From assembly GCA_004293675.1 (NCBI GenBank), contig READ01000023.1, positions 1 to 64,000 of the forward strand: DNA of 64,000 bases, given 5' to 3'. Of the stretch, positions 1 through 8,280 are shown in pieces (position 1 is the stretch's first letter; each line of letters starts with the position of its first letter). The notes below the pieces were generated by a model, which saw only the letters and a list, made by a program, of their open reading frames with translations, ran no database searches and was not told the origin of the DNA. The translations under genes and the position numbers were made by a program. This stretch comes from Betaproteobacteria bacterium (GTDB lineage: Bacteria > Pseudomonadota > Gammaproteobacteria > Burkholderiales > Casimicrobiaceae).

Positions 1-91
1 CGCCGTGCGGCCTGCAATTTACCGGTCTTGTTTCTCTCTAGTTCCATCTCGATTTACCGTTCGTTAAGTACTCAATGGAAATCGTACAGGT

Positions 92-2113
92 TCAGTCCAA
101 GCCTAGGTACTGGTAGCCCTCTGAGCGTTGATCAGACCGCACCGCCTGAACACCCAAGTTGCCGCGGATTGGAACGCCGTTAACCTGAGAATCGATATCT
201 AGCTGCACGTAGGCAGTTGAAATCTTCTCACTAACAAACGCATCGTTGCCTTTGAGGGCGTACTCTGCCGGCTTCCGAGCGAGCGCTCCGGAATTAACCA
301 GCGACGGCACATCAATTCGGATGAAGTCCGTTACGCCCATCCAAGACATGTCCAGCGGCGCCCGCACGGAGGCAAGCGGAACATCACGAATCACCTTGCC
401 GCTTGCATCCAATGGCATGACCAGACGCGTTTCGTTTTTCTCAATGCTCTTATCGCGCGTGGTGTAGTTGAGTCCAGCTGCGACGTTGCTAAATATGCCA
501 AACATATCGACCGGGCGGCGGGCTGAAAGACGGATCGACTTGATGACGTCGAGAGACTGCGGATCGCGTACAACACCCGTCCAGCGTGGCTCACCGGGTA
601 CGTAGTCGAATCCAGTGACGTCACCAAATCGGATATTGGCCGGGTTCGACAAAAATCCTGGGGTTTGCGGCGTGAACGTCTGCGCTCCGCCATTTACGGG
701 CACATTCCACTTGTAGGGGCCGTACGCCCAAGTGTTTGCGGCGTTATTCCAAGGGCCAGCGTAGACCTCTTGGTAAACCTCGTCGCGATTGTTACGCGAA
801 TAGCTCAGGTCGGAAGTCAGCGTCCACTGCTTGCCAACTTTGAGCGAGTTGTTCCAGCCGATCGATGCAATTTCATCACGACGCTTGGTATCCCAGTTGG
901 TCGTTGTCGTAGGCAGCGCGCTCGACGTTGCGCTTGTTGCGTAGGTGTTTTGTCCGACTTGGGTTGTGCCCACGTTTGACAGGGTGTTTTGCGAATTCGG
1001 GCCGCCAAATAGCTGTCCCCACGTCGCAAACATGTTCGACGTTAGCTTGCCGCCCACTTCATGGGTGTCGAACTTCGAGTAGTAGAGATCGAGCTGCGAA
1101 CGGAAATCGTTGTTTGGTTTGAATTCCAGAACGGCCATGGCGCCGTCACGCGTGTTTTTCTTGGTGAATTGCGAGCCAGTCCAGAACATTGGCAGCATCG
1201 CTTGGCTGGTTGGTCCCCAACTAACCGTGGGCGCTTGCACTAAGGACGGCGCGGTGCCTTTAATCGGCAGATCGTACGGCGTGTAGTCGCCATACTGGTC
1301 TAGCTCCAATACCCGTGCTTGAGTGGTGGATTGCAGGTGCGCAAATCCGAACGCCAGACCGATCGTGTTGTTAGCGAACTGGTTCACATACGACATGCTC
1401 ATGCGCTTGCCGGTAGGGTCGGCAACGCCCGGAACCTGCGTGTTCAGCGAATTGGTTTCTCCACGAATATTGATTGCAACTTCACGACCGCGCGTGTCGA
1501 GCGGTCGCCGAGCCATCAAATCCACGGTGCCCGACAAGCCCTGTCCAACCAACGAGGCATTTGGGGTTTTGTAGACGGTCGCCGAACCGATCAGCTCAGA
1601 AGGGAATTGATCGTACTCGACGGCGCGACTGTCGTTGGAGCTAACCATCTCGCGACCGTTGAGCAGCACGCCAGAGAAGGCTGGAGAAAGACCGCGAATC
1701 GAAATCACGTTGACACGTCCGTCGGCGCCGCGCTGCCCAGTCAGACCGGGCAATCGCGCCAGCGCTTCGGCGATGCTCGAGTCGGGCAACTTACCGATGT
1801 CCTCGGCCGAGACCGCCTCGACGATGGAATCCGAATTGCGCTTCGTGGCGATCGAGGTCTCGATAGATCGACGGATACCGGTCACAACCACTGGCTCGAG
1901 CACTTGAGTCGATGCCTTGGTGTCGGTAGCTGCGGCGGGATCCTTCGTTGCAGCGTCTGCTTTAGTTGCATCTTGAGCAGCAGGCGTACTCTGTTGCGCA
2001 TGCGCGCTCAGAGCGAGGATGGCGACAGCGCATGCCGCAGCCAGCTGACTTCGCCTAAATTCAAAGGGGCTTGCAGTCGCGTTTTCTTGACGCTTCTTTG
2101 TTGAAACCTTCAT
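92..2113 (-). CDS. TonB-dependent receptor, C-terminally short
   Basis: This is an outer-membrane TonB-dependent receptor of the large carbohydrate-type class found in Xanthomonas and Caulobacter relatives. Such receptors import oligosaccharides or other large ligands using TonB energy. Residues 1–40 form a signal peptide ending in AHAQ. A TonB-box-like EPVVVTG lies near residue 73, followed by a plug domain (SIAEALARLPG, ISIRGL, VLLNGREM, GLSGTVDL) and barrel strands. The ATG at 2113 is chosen over an in-frame TTG just upstream because AAGGAG lies 7 nt before it. The family usually has 850–1000 residues. This one stops after 673 at GLD without the usual terminal aromatic residue, and the remaining 91 bases of the window have stops in all three frames. 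About 200–300 barrel residues therefore seem to be missing, so it may be a truncated gene or pseudogene. The ligand is unknown; the nearby GH74-like enzyme suggests a plant polysaccharide. Confidence 0.85.
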   Translation of the reverse strand: MKVSTKKRQENATASPFEFRRSQLAAACAVAILALSAHAQQSTPAAQDATKADAATKDPAAATDTKASTQVLEPVVVTGIRRSIETSIATKRNSDSIVEAVSAEDIGKLPDSSIAEALARLPGLTGQRGADGRVNVISIRGLSPAFSGVLLNGREMVSSNDSRAVEYDQFPSELIGSATVYKTPNASLVGQGLSGTVDLMARRPLDTRGREVAINIRGETNSLNTQVPGVADPTGKRMSMSYVNQFANNTIGLAFGFAHLQSTTQARVLELDQYGDYTPYDLPIKGTAPSLVQAPTVSWGPTSQAMLPMFWTGSQFTKKNTRDGAMAVLEFKPNNDFRSQLDLYYSKFDTHEVGGKLTSNMFATWGQLFGGPNSQNTLSNVGTTQVGQNTYATSATSSALPTTTTNWDTKRRDEIASIGWNNSLKVGKQWTLTSDLSYSRNNRDEVYQEVYAGPWNNAANTWAYGPYKWNVPVNGGAQTFTPQTPGFLSNPANIRFGDVTGFDYVPGEPRWTGVVRDPQSLDVIKSIRLSARRPVDMFGIFSNVAAGLNYTTRDKSIEKNETRLVMPLDASGKVIRDVPLASVRAPLDMSWMGVTDFIRIDVPSLVNSGALARKPAEYALKGNDAFVSEKISTAYVQLDIDSQVNGVPIRGNLGVQAVRSDQRSEGYQYLGLD

Positions 2114-2203
2114 CAATCGTCTCCTTGGAATTAGTTGGTAGTTATTGTTTGCAACACTAAATACAGAAGCTGTTGCCGAAATTCGTCAAGCAGCCGCCCG
2201 TTT

Positions 2204-2217
2204 TGAAAGCGCTTTCA
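2204..2217. promoter_or_regulatory. LacI-family operator-like palindrome
   Basis: TGAAAGCGCTTTCA is a perfect 14-bp palindrome with the central CG typical of LacI/GalR/CcpA-type operators. It lies about 90 bp upstream of the TonB receptor start, a suitable place for repression. No LacI-family gene occurs in this window, so the regulator would be encoded elsewhere. The match to the LacI operator pattern is from known consensus; regulation is inferred. Confidence 0.55.
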
Positions 2218-2553
2218 TTTTGGTGAGCCGCGATTGATATGTCAAGCGTCCGGTTCGCTTCGCAAGCGTGTTTGGGTGATTGCGCTGACTTCGGTGCAAC
2301 AAGCGCGCTGCGGCAAACCAGTCGGTGTTGGCGTTGCGTTTTGGGAGCCTACTGTGAGCTGCCCGTGGCACAGCCACTCCGCCGAACACGCCCCCTCTAC
2401 GCGCAATCGACATCGCGTGACGTCCCACTGTCATTGACTTTCTGGCGGATTGGGGACGCTATCACTCCAGCCCGCTAGTGCTGAGGCACCAACGATCAGA
2501 GCGAGAGCGCGCAGGAAGTGAATTTACGCAAACTTCTAATAGAAAATAGCTTT

Positions 2554-2577
2554 AAAGCCCAATGAAATAAGGTGCTA
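2554..2577. repeat. Dispersed small palindrome, degenerate copy
   Basis: AGCCCAATGAAATAAGGTGC resembles the window-wide consensus GCCATAAGAAATAAGGC. It lies in the AT-rich gap upstream of the TonB receptor. Confidence 0.4.
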
Positions 2578-3532
2578 ATTGATTTTCTCGATGAAGTCAT
2601 AATTAATAAAAAATGACTTGTAATTCACTATTTAATTGGCGTTAAGCTATAGAGCCATTCATTACAGTGCAGTCTAGACTGGAAAGTGGGTTTTGAGGGC
2701 CGGAGTTGGGTTGAAATGCAATTTTCTCTCGACGAAGTGTTCGCTTGCTCAGCCCAGTTTCAACGCTGGCCGCCGAAGCCAGTACGCGCTAGAAATGCCC
2801 CAACACGAGAGACGATTTGTGCGCGAGGCAGCAGCAAAGCGATCTGCGAGTGCGCGCTGTGTGTTCGAGTGCCGGCGCAGCGAACGCCGCGCCGTGATCG
2901 CTACGCGAGACGGCGATGTCTCAAGTCGACCTGTTTGCCGCTGAGTTTGACGACACGCGACCGTGGGAGAAACGCGCCGTTCGTCATCGGCTCGTACCAC
3001 TCGGCGAAGCGACAAGCAGATTCAGTGGCGCGGGTAGCTTTGTCAGACCTCATTTGACAGTTGGTTCGGGGAACAAGCGAAGCTCAATCACTTTAAGCTA
3101 CCAAAGCTCGGCGCGTGCGCTGCGTTTTCTTGCTGTAGATTACCGAGGGTTCGCCGTAGATTGACACAATTTTTTGCAGCGCGCCACGGTGGTGCTGCAT
3201 GCAAAAAGTCAGCATGGATGCGTGACTTTCTGATTGGACCCTCTCTCAGAAATCTGCGGCCATCAGAGTCAAAGAAAAGGCGTCCAGCGGCAGATTCCGA
3301 GCAGTTGACGGGGCAAAGAACCGGCACCAAACTTTTTCCCGAGGCATCCGCCGATTGGTTTATCGGCCGACACGGGGAGCCCGATGATCTTTATTGCATT
3401 AGTTCTATTAGCTCTGAATGCACCAATAACTTGGTTGTGCGCCGTACGGTTTTGGGACAAGATTGAGCGCTTGCGGCAGCGTTTTTTCTATCTCAAGAAT
3501 CCAGCCCAAGTTGTCGAAAGGATTTACCTACT

Positions 3533-4420
3533 ATGCACAGACTTTGCGCACACTTGTTTCGTCCGCAAGTGAGACGAATCGTTGCACTATTCGCTTCGTT
3601 GATGCTCTTGACGGCGCAGAGCGCGATGGCGCAGTCCATAGCGGAAGCCCGTTTGACAGTGACGCCGCAATACGCACCGCCCGGCGTTGAGCGAACGTTG
3701 CGCGTTGACGCAGTGAAGCTCAGCGGATGTCCGACCGGTGCGGCGACCATTGCGGCGGCCCCTATCGATGATCCAACCCAGTTGAACATCACAATCGAGG
3801 ACATCGATGCGCTCGTGTCCCCCGCGTGTCCTGGGACGATGGTGCCTATCTCCGTCGAAATCAAATACACACCGTCAAAGGTGGGCAGCATGAATGTCAG
3901 TGTCATGTTGAGCGACAAGCGCTTCGTTGGTCAATGGCCCCTCGTCACAAGTACGCCGGATAGTGTTGGGCTGCTCAGCAATCTCTCGGGCACTTGGTTC
4001 GAGCGCCCAAATCCCGGATCGATTTTGTCCGTCACCCACAAGGCTTTCGACGCCAATTCGCCGCTGCCGTCGCGAGACGCGCTAGTAGGCACATTCGGGC
4101 TCTTTTCAAGCACCGGCGCGCCGCGTTGGTATCTGTTCCACAGTAGCAAACGTGTCGCACCCAATGTTCTCGAAGCTGAGCTGTACGAGTATGCGCTTCC
4201 CATTGGAACGACTCCAGCGTGGCCCGATCCGTGCCCGGTCACGGCGTGTCCGATGGCTGGTTTTACTGCTTACTCGCAGTCGATCGGTAAGGTTCGATTG
4301 GTGATTGATTCGAGTGATCAAATTCGTGTATCGGTGGAGAAGCCAAATGGCACCGGGATTCTTGGGCTGCCGCGCGACCTGATCGCATTTCAGTCGGTGA
4401 TGACACGATTTGCTTTCTGA
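3533..4420 (+). CDS. Secreted protein of unknown function
   Basis: The product is 295 residues with a signal peptide (a basic start, a hydrophobic core around residues 17–30, and cleavage near SAMAQS). AAAGGA lies about ten bases before the ATG. The N-terminal half, about residues 35–130, is a beta-rich domain with conserved-looking cysteines (SGCPTG, SPACPG). The C-terminal half, about 145–295, contains GTWFERPNPGS and STGAPRWYLFHSS. These resemble a domain common in exported beta- and gammaproteobacterial proteins (the pattern GLWxNPxESGxG followed by GxPxW). That similarity is from memory and does not reveal a function. A hairpin follows the stop codon. The gene is convergent with the GH74-like gene. 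Function is not assigned. Confidence 0.7.
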   Translation: MHRLCAHLFRPQVRRIVALFASLMLLTAQSAMAQSIAEARLTVTPQYAPPGVERTLRVDAVKLSGCPTGAATIAAAPIDDPTQLNITIEDIDALVSPACPGTMVPISVEIKYTPSKVGSMNVSVMLSDKRFVGQWPLVTSTPDSVGLLSNLSGTWFERPNPGSILSVTHKAFDANSPLPSRDALVGTFGLFSSTGAPRWYLFHSSKRVAPNVLEAELYEYALPIGTTPAWPDPCPVTACPMAGFTAYSQSIGKVRLVIDSSDQIRVSVEKPNGTGILGLPRDLIAFQSVMTRFAF

Positions 4421-4433
4421 GAAATTCAACGAG

Positions 4434-4461
4434 TTGGCTTGGCTTTAAAACGCCAAGCCAA
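4434..4461. terminator. Hairpin between convergent genes
   Basis: TTGGCTTGGC and GCCAAGCCAA form a perfect 10-bp stem with an 8-nt loop, 13 bases after the stop of the secreted-protein gene. It has only short T tracts on either side, so it is a probable, possibly bidirectional, terminator and not a textbook one. Confidence 0.5.
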
Positions 4462-4570
4462 ACGATGTTGAATTTTCAGATTGGCTGATTTCTAGACACG
4501 GACGATTGGGGCACGCAGAACAGCACTTGAAATATTGCATTTCCCTTGATCTGCATCGCGTTTACGCGGC

Positions 4571-4603
4571 GCGCGCCCAGCGATTCCCAACCGCTGAGCG
4601 CGC
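4571..4603 (-). terminator. GC-rich hairpin after the GH74-like gene
   Basis: GCGCGC–AGCG pairs with CGCT–GCGCGC around a 9-nt loop, with small internal mismatches, just 13 bases beyond the stop of the leftward GH74-like gene. There is no T run, so termination is inferred only from position and stability. Confidence 0.35.
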
Positions 4604-4615
4604 GACGATCAATCG

Positions 4616-7528
4616 CTAGAAACCAAGCTCAATCAATTCGATACCACTGATTTTTGCATTGCGATCCGGTGAATTCGCGGCCGCTTCAAACTTGAAGTTG
4701 ATCGTGCCGGTGCCATCGGAATACGCCTCAAATTCGCGTACCACTGCTTTATTTGCGCCGCCCGCTTCTTTGAAGATATCGAAGTTCGTGAGCACCTTTT
4801 TCTCGGGCTGTCGCAAGTTGCTGATCGACACGTCAAACACTCGTTGGCCGAGCCCTGTGCTCGCATTGCCGAAGCCAGCGACGCCCCACCATATTTCCGC
4901 AAAATGCAGCCGCACAAGATAGCGGCGACCTTCGGCGAGCACCGGTGATCGGTAGGTGAAACTGCTGCCGTATCGCTCGGATTGATACACCGCCTCGGGC
5001 GCTGCTCTTTCAACGGCCGATGTGTCGATGCGTCTATCGCTCGTGAATGTGAAGCCACCGCGGAAGTCGGTGTCGGCTTGATACACGCCCGACGTTGCGC
5101 CACCTGAATTCACAGCCAATGTGTAGCCCTGCGGCACGGTGTCGCCGTTACCCACGAAAATGCCGCGACCGCCGGTGCCGATGTAGACCGCATTCTTCTT
5201 CGTCGGGCTCGCGGTCATCGTGACCACTTTGCCGAACTGATTTTCGTCGGGCTGGCTCACGAGCTCCCAACTTGAGCCAAGATCGCGTGAGCGATACACG
5301 CCGTCTTTCGTTGCGCCATTAACGCGGCCATGAATGAAAAGATACGGCGAACCGGCTACGTCGCCGCGTCCGAACGCAGCGAAATTTACGACACTTGCAG
5401 ATTCAACCGGCTTAAACGTCATGCCGAAATCGTCCGAGCGAAACATTTTGAACGTTTCAAGTTGATTGGTGTTCGGCGCGAACGTCATAAACACTTGCCC
5501 TGTCCTTTCTGGATTCACTACAACGTTCGTGTCGACTGTCCACCACGGCGGCAAGCCTTGTTGCGCGCCGTCGAGCGCAGATGCAGTCCACGTTGCGCCA
5601 CCGTCACTGCTAGTGAAAAAACGTTCGCCTTCGAAGTAGTAGAACCGTTTGCCATCGAGTCGATCAGCGACGAGCAATTGACCGTGCCACCATTCGTTTG
5701 ACGATTTCCACGACGCAGGCAAATCTTTTCCATCCGCTGTTTTTGCTTTCGTCCACGTCTTGCCGCGATCGAAGGTCACTTGAGGCAGCGCCTTATTGGA
5801 AGGCGCCCACACCATGTTGTCGGGATTGTTGGCCGACATTGCGATGATGCCCGCCGAGCCAGGCGATGTGTTTGCGAATGGCGTAAATGTTTTACCGTTA
5901 TCACTTGAAAAGCCAGTGCGCACAGATTTCCAACTCTCTTCGCCCTTGTCTTGGTCCCATCCGACGAAGGCCATGTATTCGGGCTTTTGCGCTGCGTAGT
6001 CGATGCCCGTTGCGCCGGCCACATAGTCAATCGGCGCGAGCGTTGCACTCGGTACATCATTGGTATTGGCATGGCGAAAACCGATCATGTCGGCAACCAC
6101 CGACATGAGCTCTGCGCTGCCGGCGGGGTTCGATGCCATCGCGGGTGGCGCTTTGATGTTTCGCACCACGAGCTCTTCAATGCCGTTCATCGACCAAAAC
6201 CAAGTGGGTGATGCCGCATTGATTTTCGGTGTGTAAACCACGCCGAAACCGTTAGTCTGCCACACGGTTTCACTTGATGCAGGGTCGAACGCAAGCCCCG
6301 CGTTACCCCATTCACCGACGTAGGCGTTGTAATTCGACGGACGCGGTTTGGGGTAGTACGCGGGCTCATTTTGAAAAATAGTTTTTGGCACTTCAATCCA
6401 TGAATCACCGCCGTTTTCGCTGCGCAAGATCACACGACCGCCGCCCTTAGCAACGATCACGTTATTGGCGTTTTTCGAGTCGACGCTCACGCCCGCAAAC
6501 GTGCCGTTGTCGCTCGTGTTGACCATGCGCGACCAGGCACCGGATTTCAATCGCCACACACCGCCTTCGATCGCTGCGTTGTTCCACTTGCCAGACTCAT
6601 TACCGCCGTAGGTGACGAAGAGCACGCCAGTCGACGACACGGCAGCGCGAAGCGGATATGCGTTGGGCGAGCCCGCAACTTGCGACCAGTTGCTACCGCC
6701 GTTGTTGCTGCGCCAAACGCCGCGCCCATACACGCCTGCGTAGAGCACCTTGGCGTAGCCGTTGAGCGCGCCCGCACTGCGATCGGCCACAACAAATGTG
6801 ACGCCTGGACTTTCAGGCGCAGGTAAACCGCTGACTTGTGCCCATTGACTGTTCACGCGAATCCACAAACCTTGTTTGCGTGAGCCGAAGTAAACGCGCT
6901 CTGCGTTAAATGGATCAACAAGCAATCGCTCACCCGACATGCCACGAAAATCATCGTTGCCGCCCATATAAACGCTCTTCGCGGCAAGTCCGGTCGGACG
7001 CCAATTCACACCAAGATCATCGCTGACAAGCACTTCACCTTTAAGATCAAGCGTCATGTTGTCGGGCAACAATTCGCGACCCAGCGGTGCCGCTTTCCAC
7101 ACACGATTGACGTTGTTCGGATCGAGTGCGACGCTTTCAACATCGCAGACTTCTTTCTGCAAACGCGAAAATTTGTCGCAGGTGTTCAACCACTTTCCAG
7201 ACGTTGAATCGAGGCGATAAACACCGCCGACGTCGGTGCGAATGTAGCGATGAAACGGTGCCTTTTCATGAATAACGATACCCGTGACATAGCCCATGCC
7301 TTGAATGTTGACATTCTTCCACTTGAACGGCGCTGCGGCTTGCGCGCTGGCCTCTGTTGCGTGGATCGAAAACGCCATCGTTGCGATGACTGCGGCCAGC
7401 GCCACGCTCGCACTTCTTGCGAGCGGTGTGTCTTGCTTTGACACCTCAGTAGTTTTGTCGTTATGTGCTGCGCTGAGTATGCGTGCGCGAACGAGCGTCG
7501 CCTTGAGGCGACATAGAACGTGAACCAT
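4616..7528 (-). CDS. GH74-like secreted glycoside hydrolase with malectin domain
   Basis: This probable exported glycosidase has 970 residues. A signal peptide lies around residues 37–63, ending near ASAQA. Residues 68–790 form sialidase/BNR-type propeller repeats (many SxDxGxxW-like turns) with GH74 hallmarks: YVTGIVIH, RTDVGGVYRLD carrying Asp99, NGIEELVV, and ADMIGFRH carrying Asp480. These two Asp fall where GH74 xyloglucanases have their catalytic base and acid. Residues about 800–970 match a malectin/CBM57-type carbohydrate-binding domain (AVNSGG, YRSPVLAEGRRYLVRLHFAE, VFDVSI, SGIELIEL). The ATG at 7528 is preferred over one 39 bases upstream because CGGGAG precedes it by 8 bases and the extra peptide is not signal-like. 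Endo-xyloglucanase activity is plausible, but some propeller relatives are not xyloglucan-specific. The nearby TonB receptor would fit uptake of the products. Confidence 0.8.
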   Translation of the reverse strand: MVHVLCRLKATLVRARILSAAHNDKTTEVSKQDTPLARSASVALAAVIATMAFSIHATEASAQAAAPFKWKNVNIQGMGYVTGIVIHEKAPFHRYIRTDVGGVYRLDSTSGKWLNTCDKFSRLQKEVCDVESVALDPNNVNRVWKAAPLGRELLPDNMTLDLKGEVLVSDDLGVNWRPTGLAAKSVYMGGNDDFRGMSGERLLVDPFNAERVYFGSRKQGLWIRVNSQWAQVSGLPAPESPGVTFVVADRSAGALNGYAKVLYAGVYGRGVWRSNNGGSNWSQVAGSPNAYPLRAAVSSTGVLFVTYGGNESGKWNNAAIEGGVWRLKSGAWSRMVNTSDNGTFAGVSVDSKNANNVIVAKGGGRVILRSENGGDSWIEVPKTIFQNEPAYYPKPRPSNYNAYVGEWGNAGLAFDPASSETVWQTNGFGVVYTPKINAASPTWFWSMNGIEELVVRNIKAPPAMASNPAGSAELMSVVADMIGFRHANTNDVPSATLAPIDYVAGATGIDYAAQKPEYMAFVGWDQDKGEESWKSVRTGFSSDNGKTFTPFANTSPGSAGIIAMSANNPDNMVWAPSNKALPQVTFDRGKTWTKAKTADGKDLPASWKSSNEWWHGQLLVADRLDGKRFYYFEGERFFTSSDGGATWTASALDGAQQGLPPWWTVDTNVVVNPERTGQVFMTFAPNTNQLETFKMFRSDDFGMTFKPVESASVVNFAAFGRGDVAGSPYLFIHGRVNGATKDGVYRSRDLGSSWELVSQPDENQFGKVVTMTASPTKKNAVYIGTGGRGIFVGNGDTVPQGYTLAVNSGGATSGVYQADTDFRGGFTFTSDRRIDTSAVERAAPEAVYQSERYGSSFTYRSPVLAEGRRYLVRLHFAEIWWGVAGFGNASTGLGQRVFDVSISNLRQPEKKVLTNFDIFKEAGGANKAVVREFEAYSDGTGTINFKFEAAANSPDRNAKISGIELIELGF

Positions 7529-7784
7529 CGATTTTTCTCCCGAGCAATATGAAATTGGCTGGGGCAATCAAACCCGGGCGAACACTGCTGAGCCGTACTT
7601 ACTTCTTTTCACACACCGTCTCCCCTCGAAACAAGAACGATGCGCACGCGCTCAGGAGTCTTAGTAGGTGTAAGTGCCCCGAGCGGGTATACCCACGTTT
7701 CATGCCACCCAACGATTGCCGCGGCATTTCAACGACTTAGCGAAGGTGGACGAGTGACTTCGGTGGCAACAGCACTAATTCACG

Positions 7785-7829
7785 ACGATTTTGTCGTTTT
7801 ATGACAAAGTCATAAAACGACAAAATCGT
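7785..7829. repeat. Perfect 21-bp inverted repeat with 3-nt loop
   Basis: The left arm begins ACGATTTTGTCGTTTTATGA and ends with C at 7805. Bases 7806–7808 (AAA) form the loop, and the right arm at 7809–7829 is its exact reverse complement. No T run follows on either strand and no gene ends nearby. A cruciform, a regulatory dyad or a mobile-element relic is more likely than a terminator. Confidence 0.85.
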
Positions 7830-7915
7830 AACCTATTGATAAACAAACGTATTTTCTGTCGCCTAACAACGACTTCAGCGTGCGTTAAACCAAAATACTA
7901 TACAAAAAATTTGCT

Positions 7916-7934
7916 ATACGCCTTATTTATGTTG
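7916..7934. repeat. Dispersed small palindrome, partial copy
   Basis: ACGCCTTATTTATG matches one half of the consensus read on the opposite strand (GCCTTATTTCAT). The second arm is poorly kept. Confidence 0.3.
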
Positions 7935-8280
7935 ATCTACAGATCGTTTTATTAACTTGTCGAACGTTGATAAATATCTCATTAGTATCTTATTGAATAA
8001 GCCTTATGAACAAATAGTTACTGTTCATCTCAGCTCCACTAACTCTGGCGTAAGCATGCCGCCGCAAAAATTGAAATGCAGGCGCGCGCACGGAGGCGAA
8101 CGCTCCCAAGCAGCAGCGTGAACGCCAACTTTTCTCTGAATTTGCGCTGGCCTGAGTTCGAACTTGTCATGTTCTCGATTCCGAATCCGATTGACTAGAT
8201 GACGAGTCTTGCGCGGCGAAGTTTCATGGGCCCGAAGCGCTCGATAACCGGCCGTTGGCTATCGAAACACGGGATCATTC

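Larger units (their letters stand above)
2114..3532. other. 1.4-kb intergenic region without a convincing gene
   Basis: The region separates the leftward receptor gene from the rightward secreted protein gene. It contains the LacI-like operator near its left end, an AT-rich stretch at about 2520–2660 with one copy of the dispersed small palindrome, and several overlapping open frames of 60–120 codons on both strands. None of these has a good ribosome-binding site, signal peptide or recognisable domain. Decayed coding sequence cannot be excluded. Confidence 0.5.
7529..8280. other. Divergent intergenic region, about 750 bp
   Basis: It lies between the leftward GH74-like gene and the rightward delta-60 gene, so it should hold two divergent promoters. 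Visible structure: a GGGTATACCC palindrome at 7685–7694, a perfect 21-bp inverted repeat at 7785–7829, an AT-rich tract at about 7830–8030, and a partial copy of the dispersed palindrome at about 7916–7934. No open frame here has a convincing start or domain. Confidence 0.5.

Noticed and set aside
1319-2104. A 261-codon open frame opposite the TonB receptor
   Set aside because: It is antisense to a well-supported gene, has no ribosome-binding site or domain, and its composition reflects the receptor's codon pattern.
2186-2434. An 82-codon leftward frame upstream of the TonB receptor
   Set aside because: It is Arg-rich with no recognisable family, has no ribosome-binding site and covers the operator-like palindrome.
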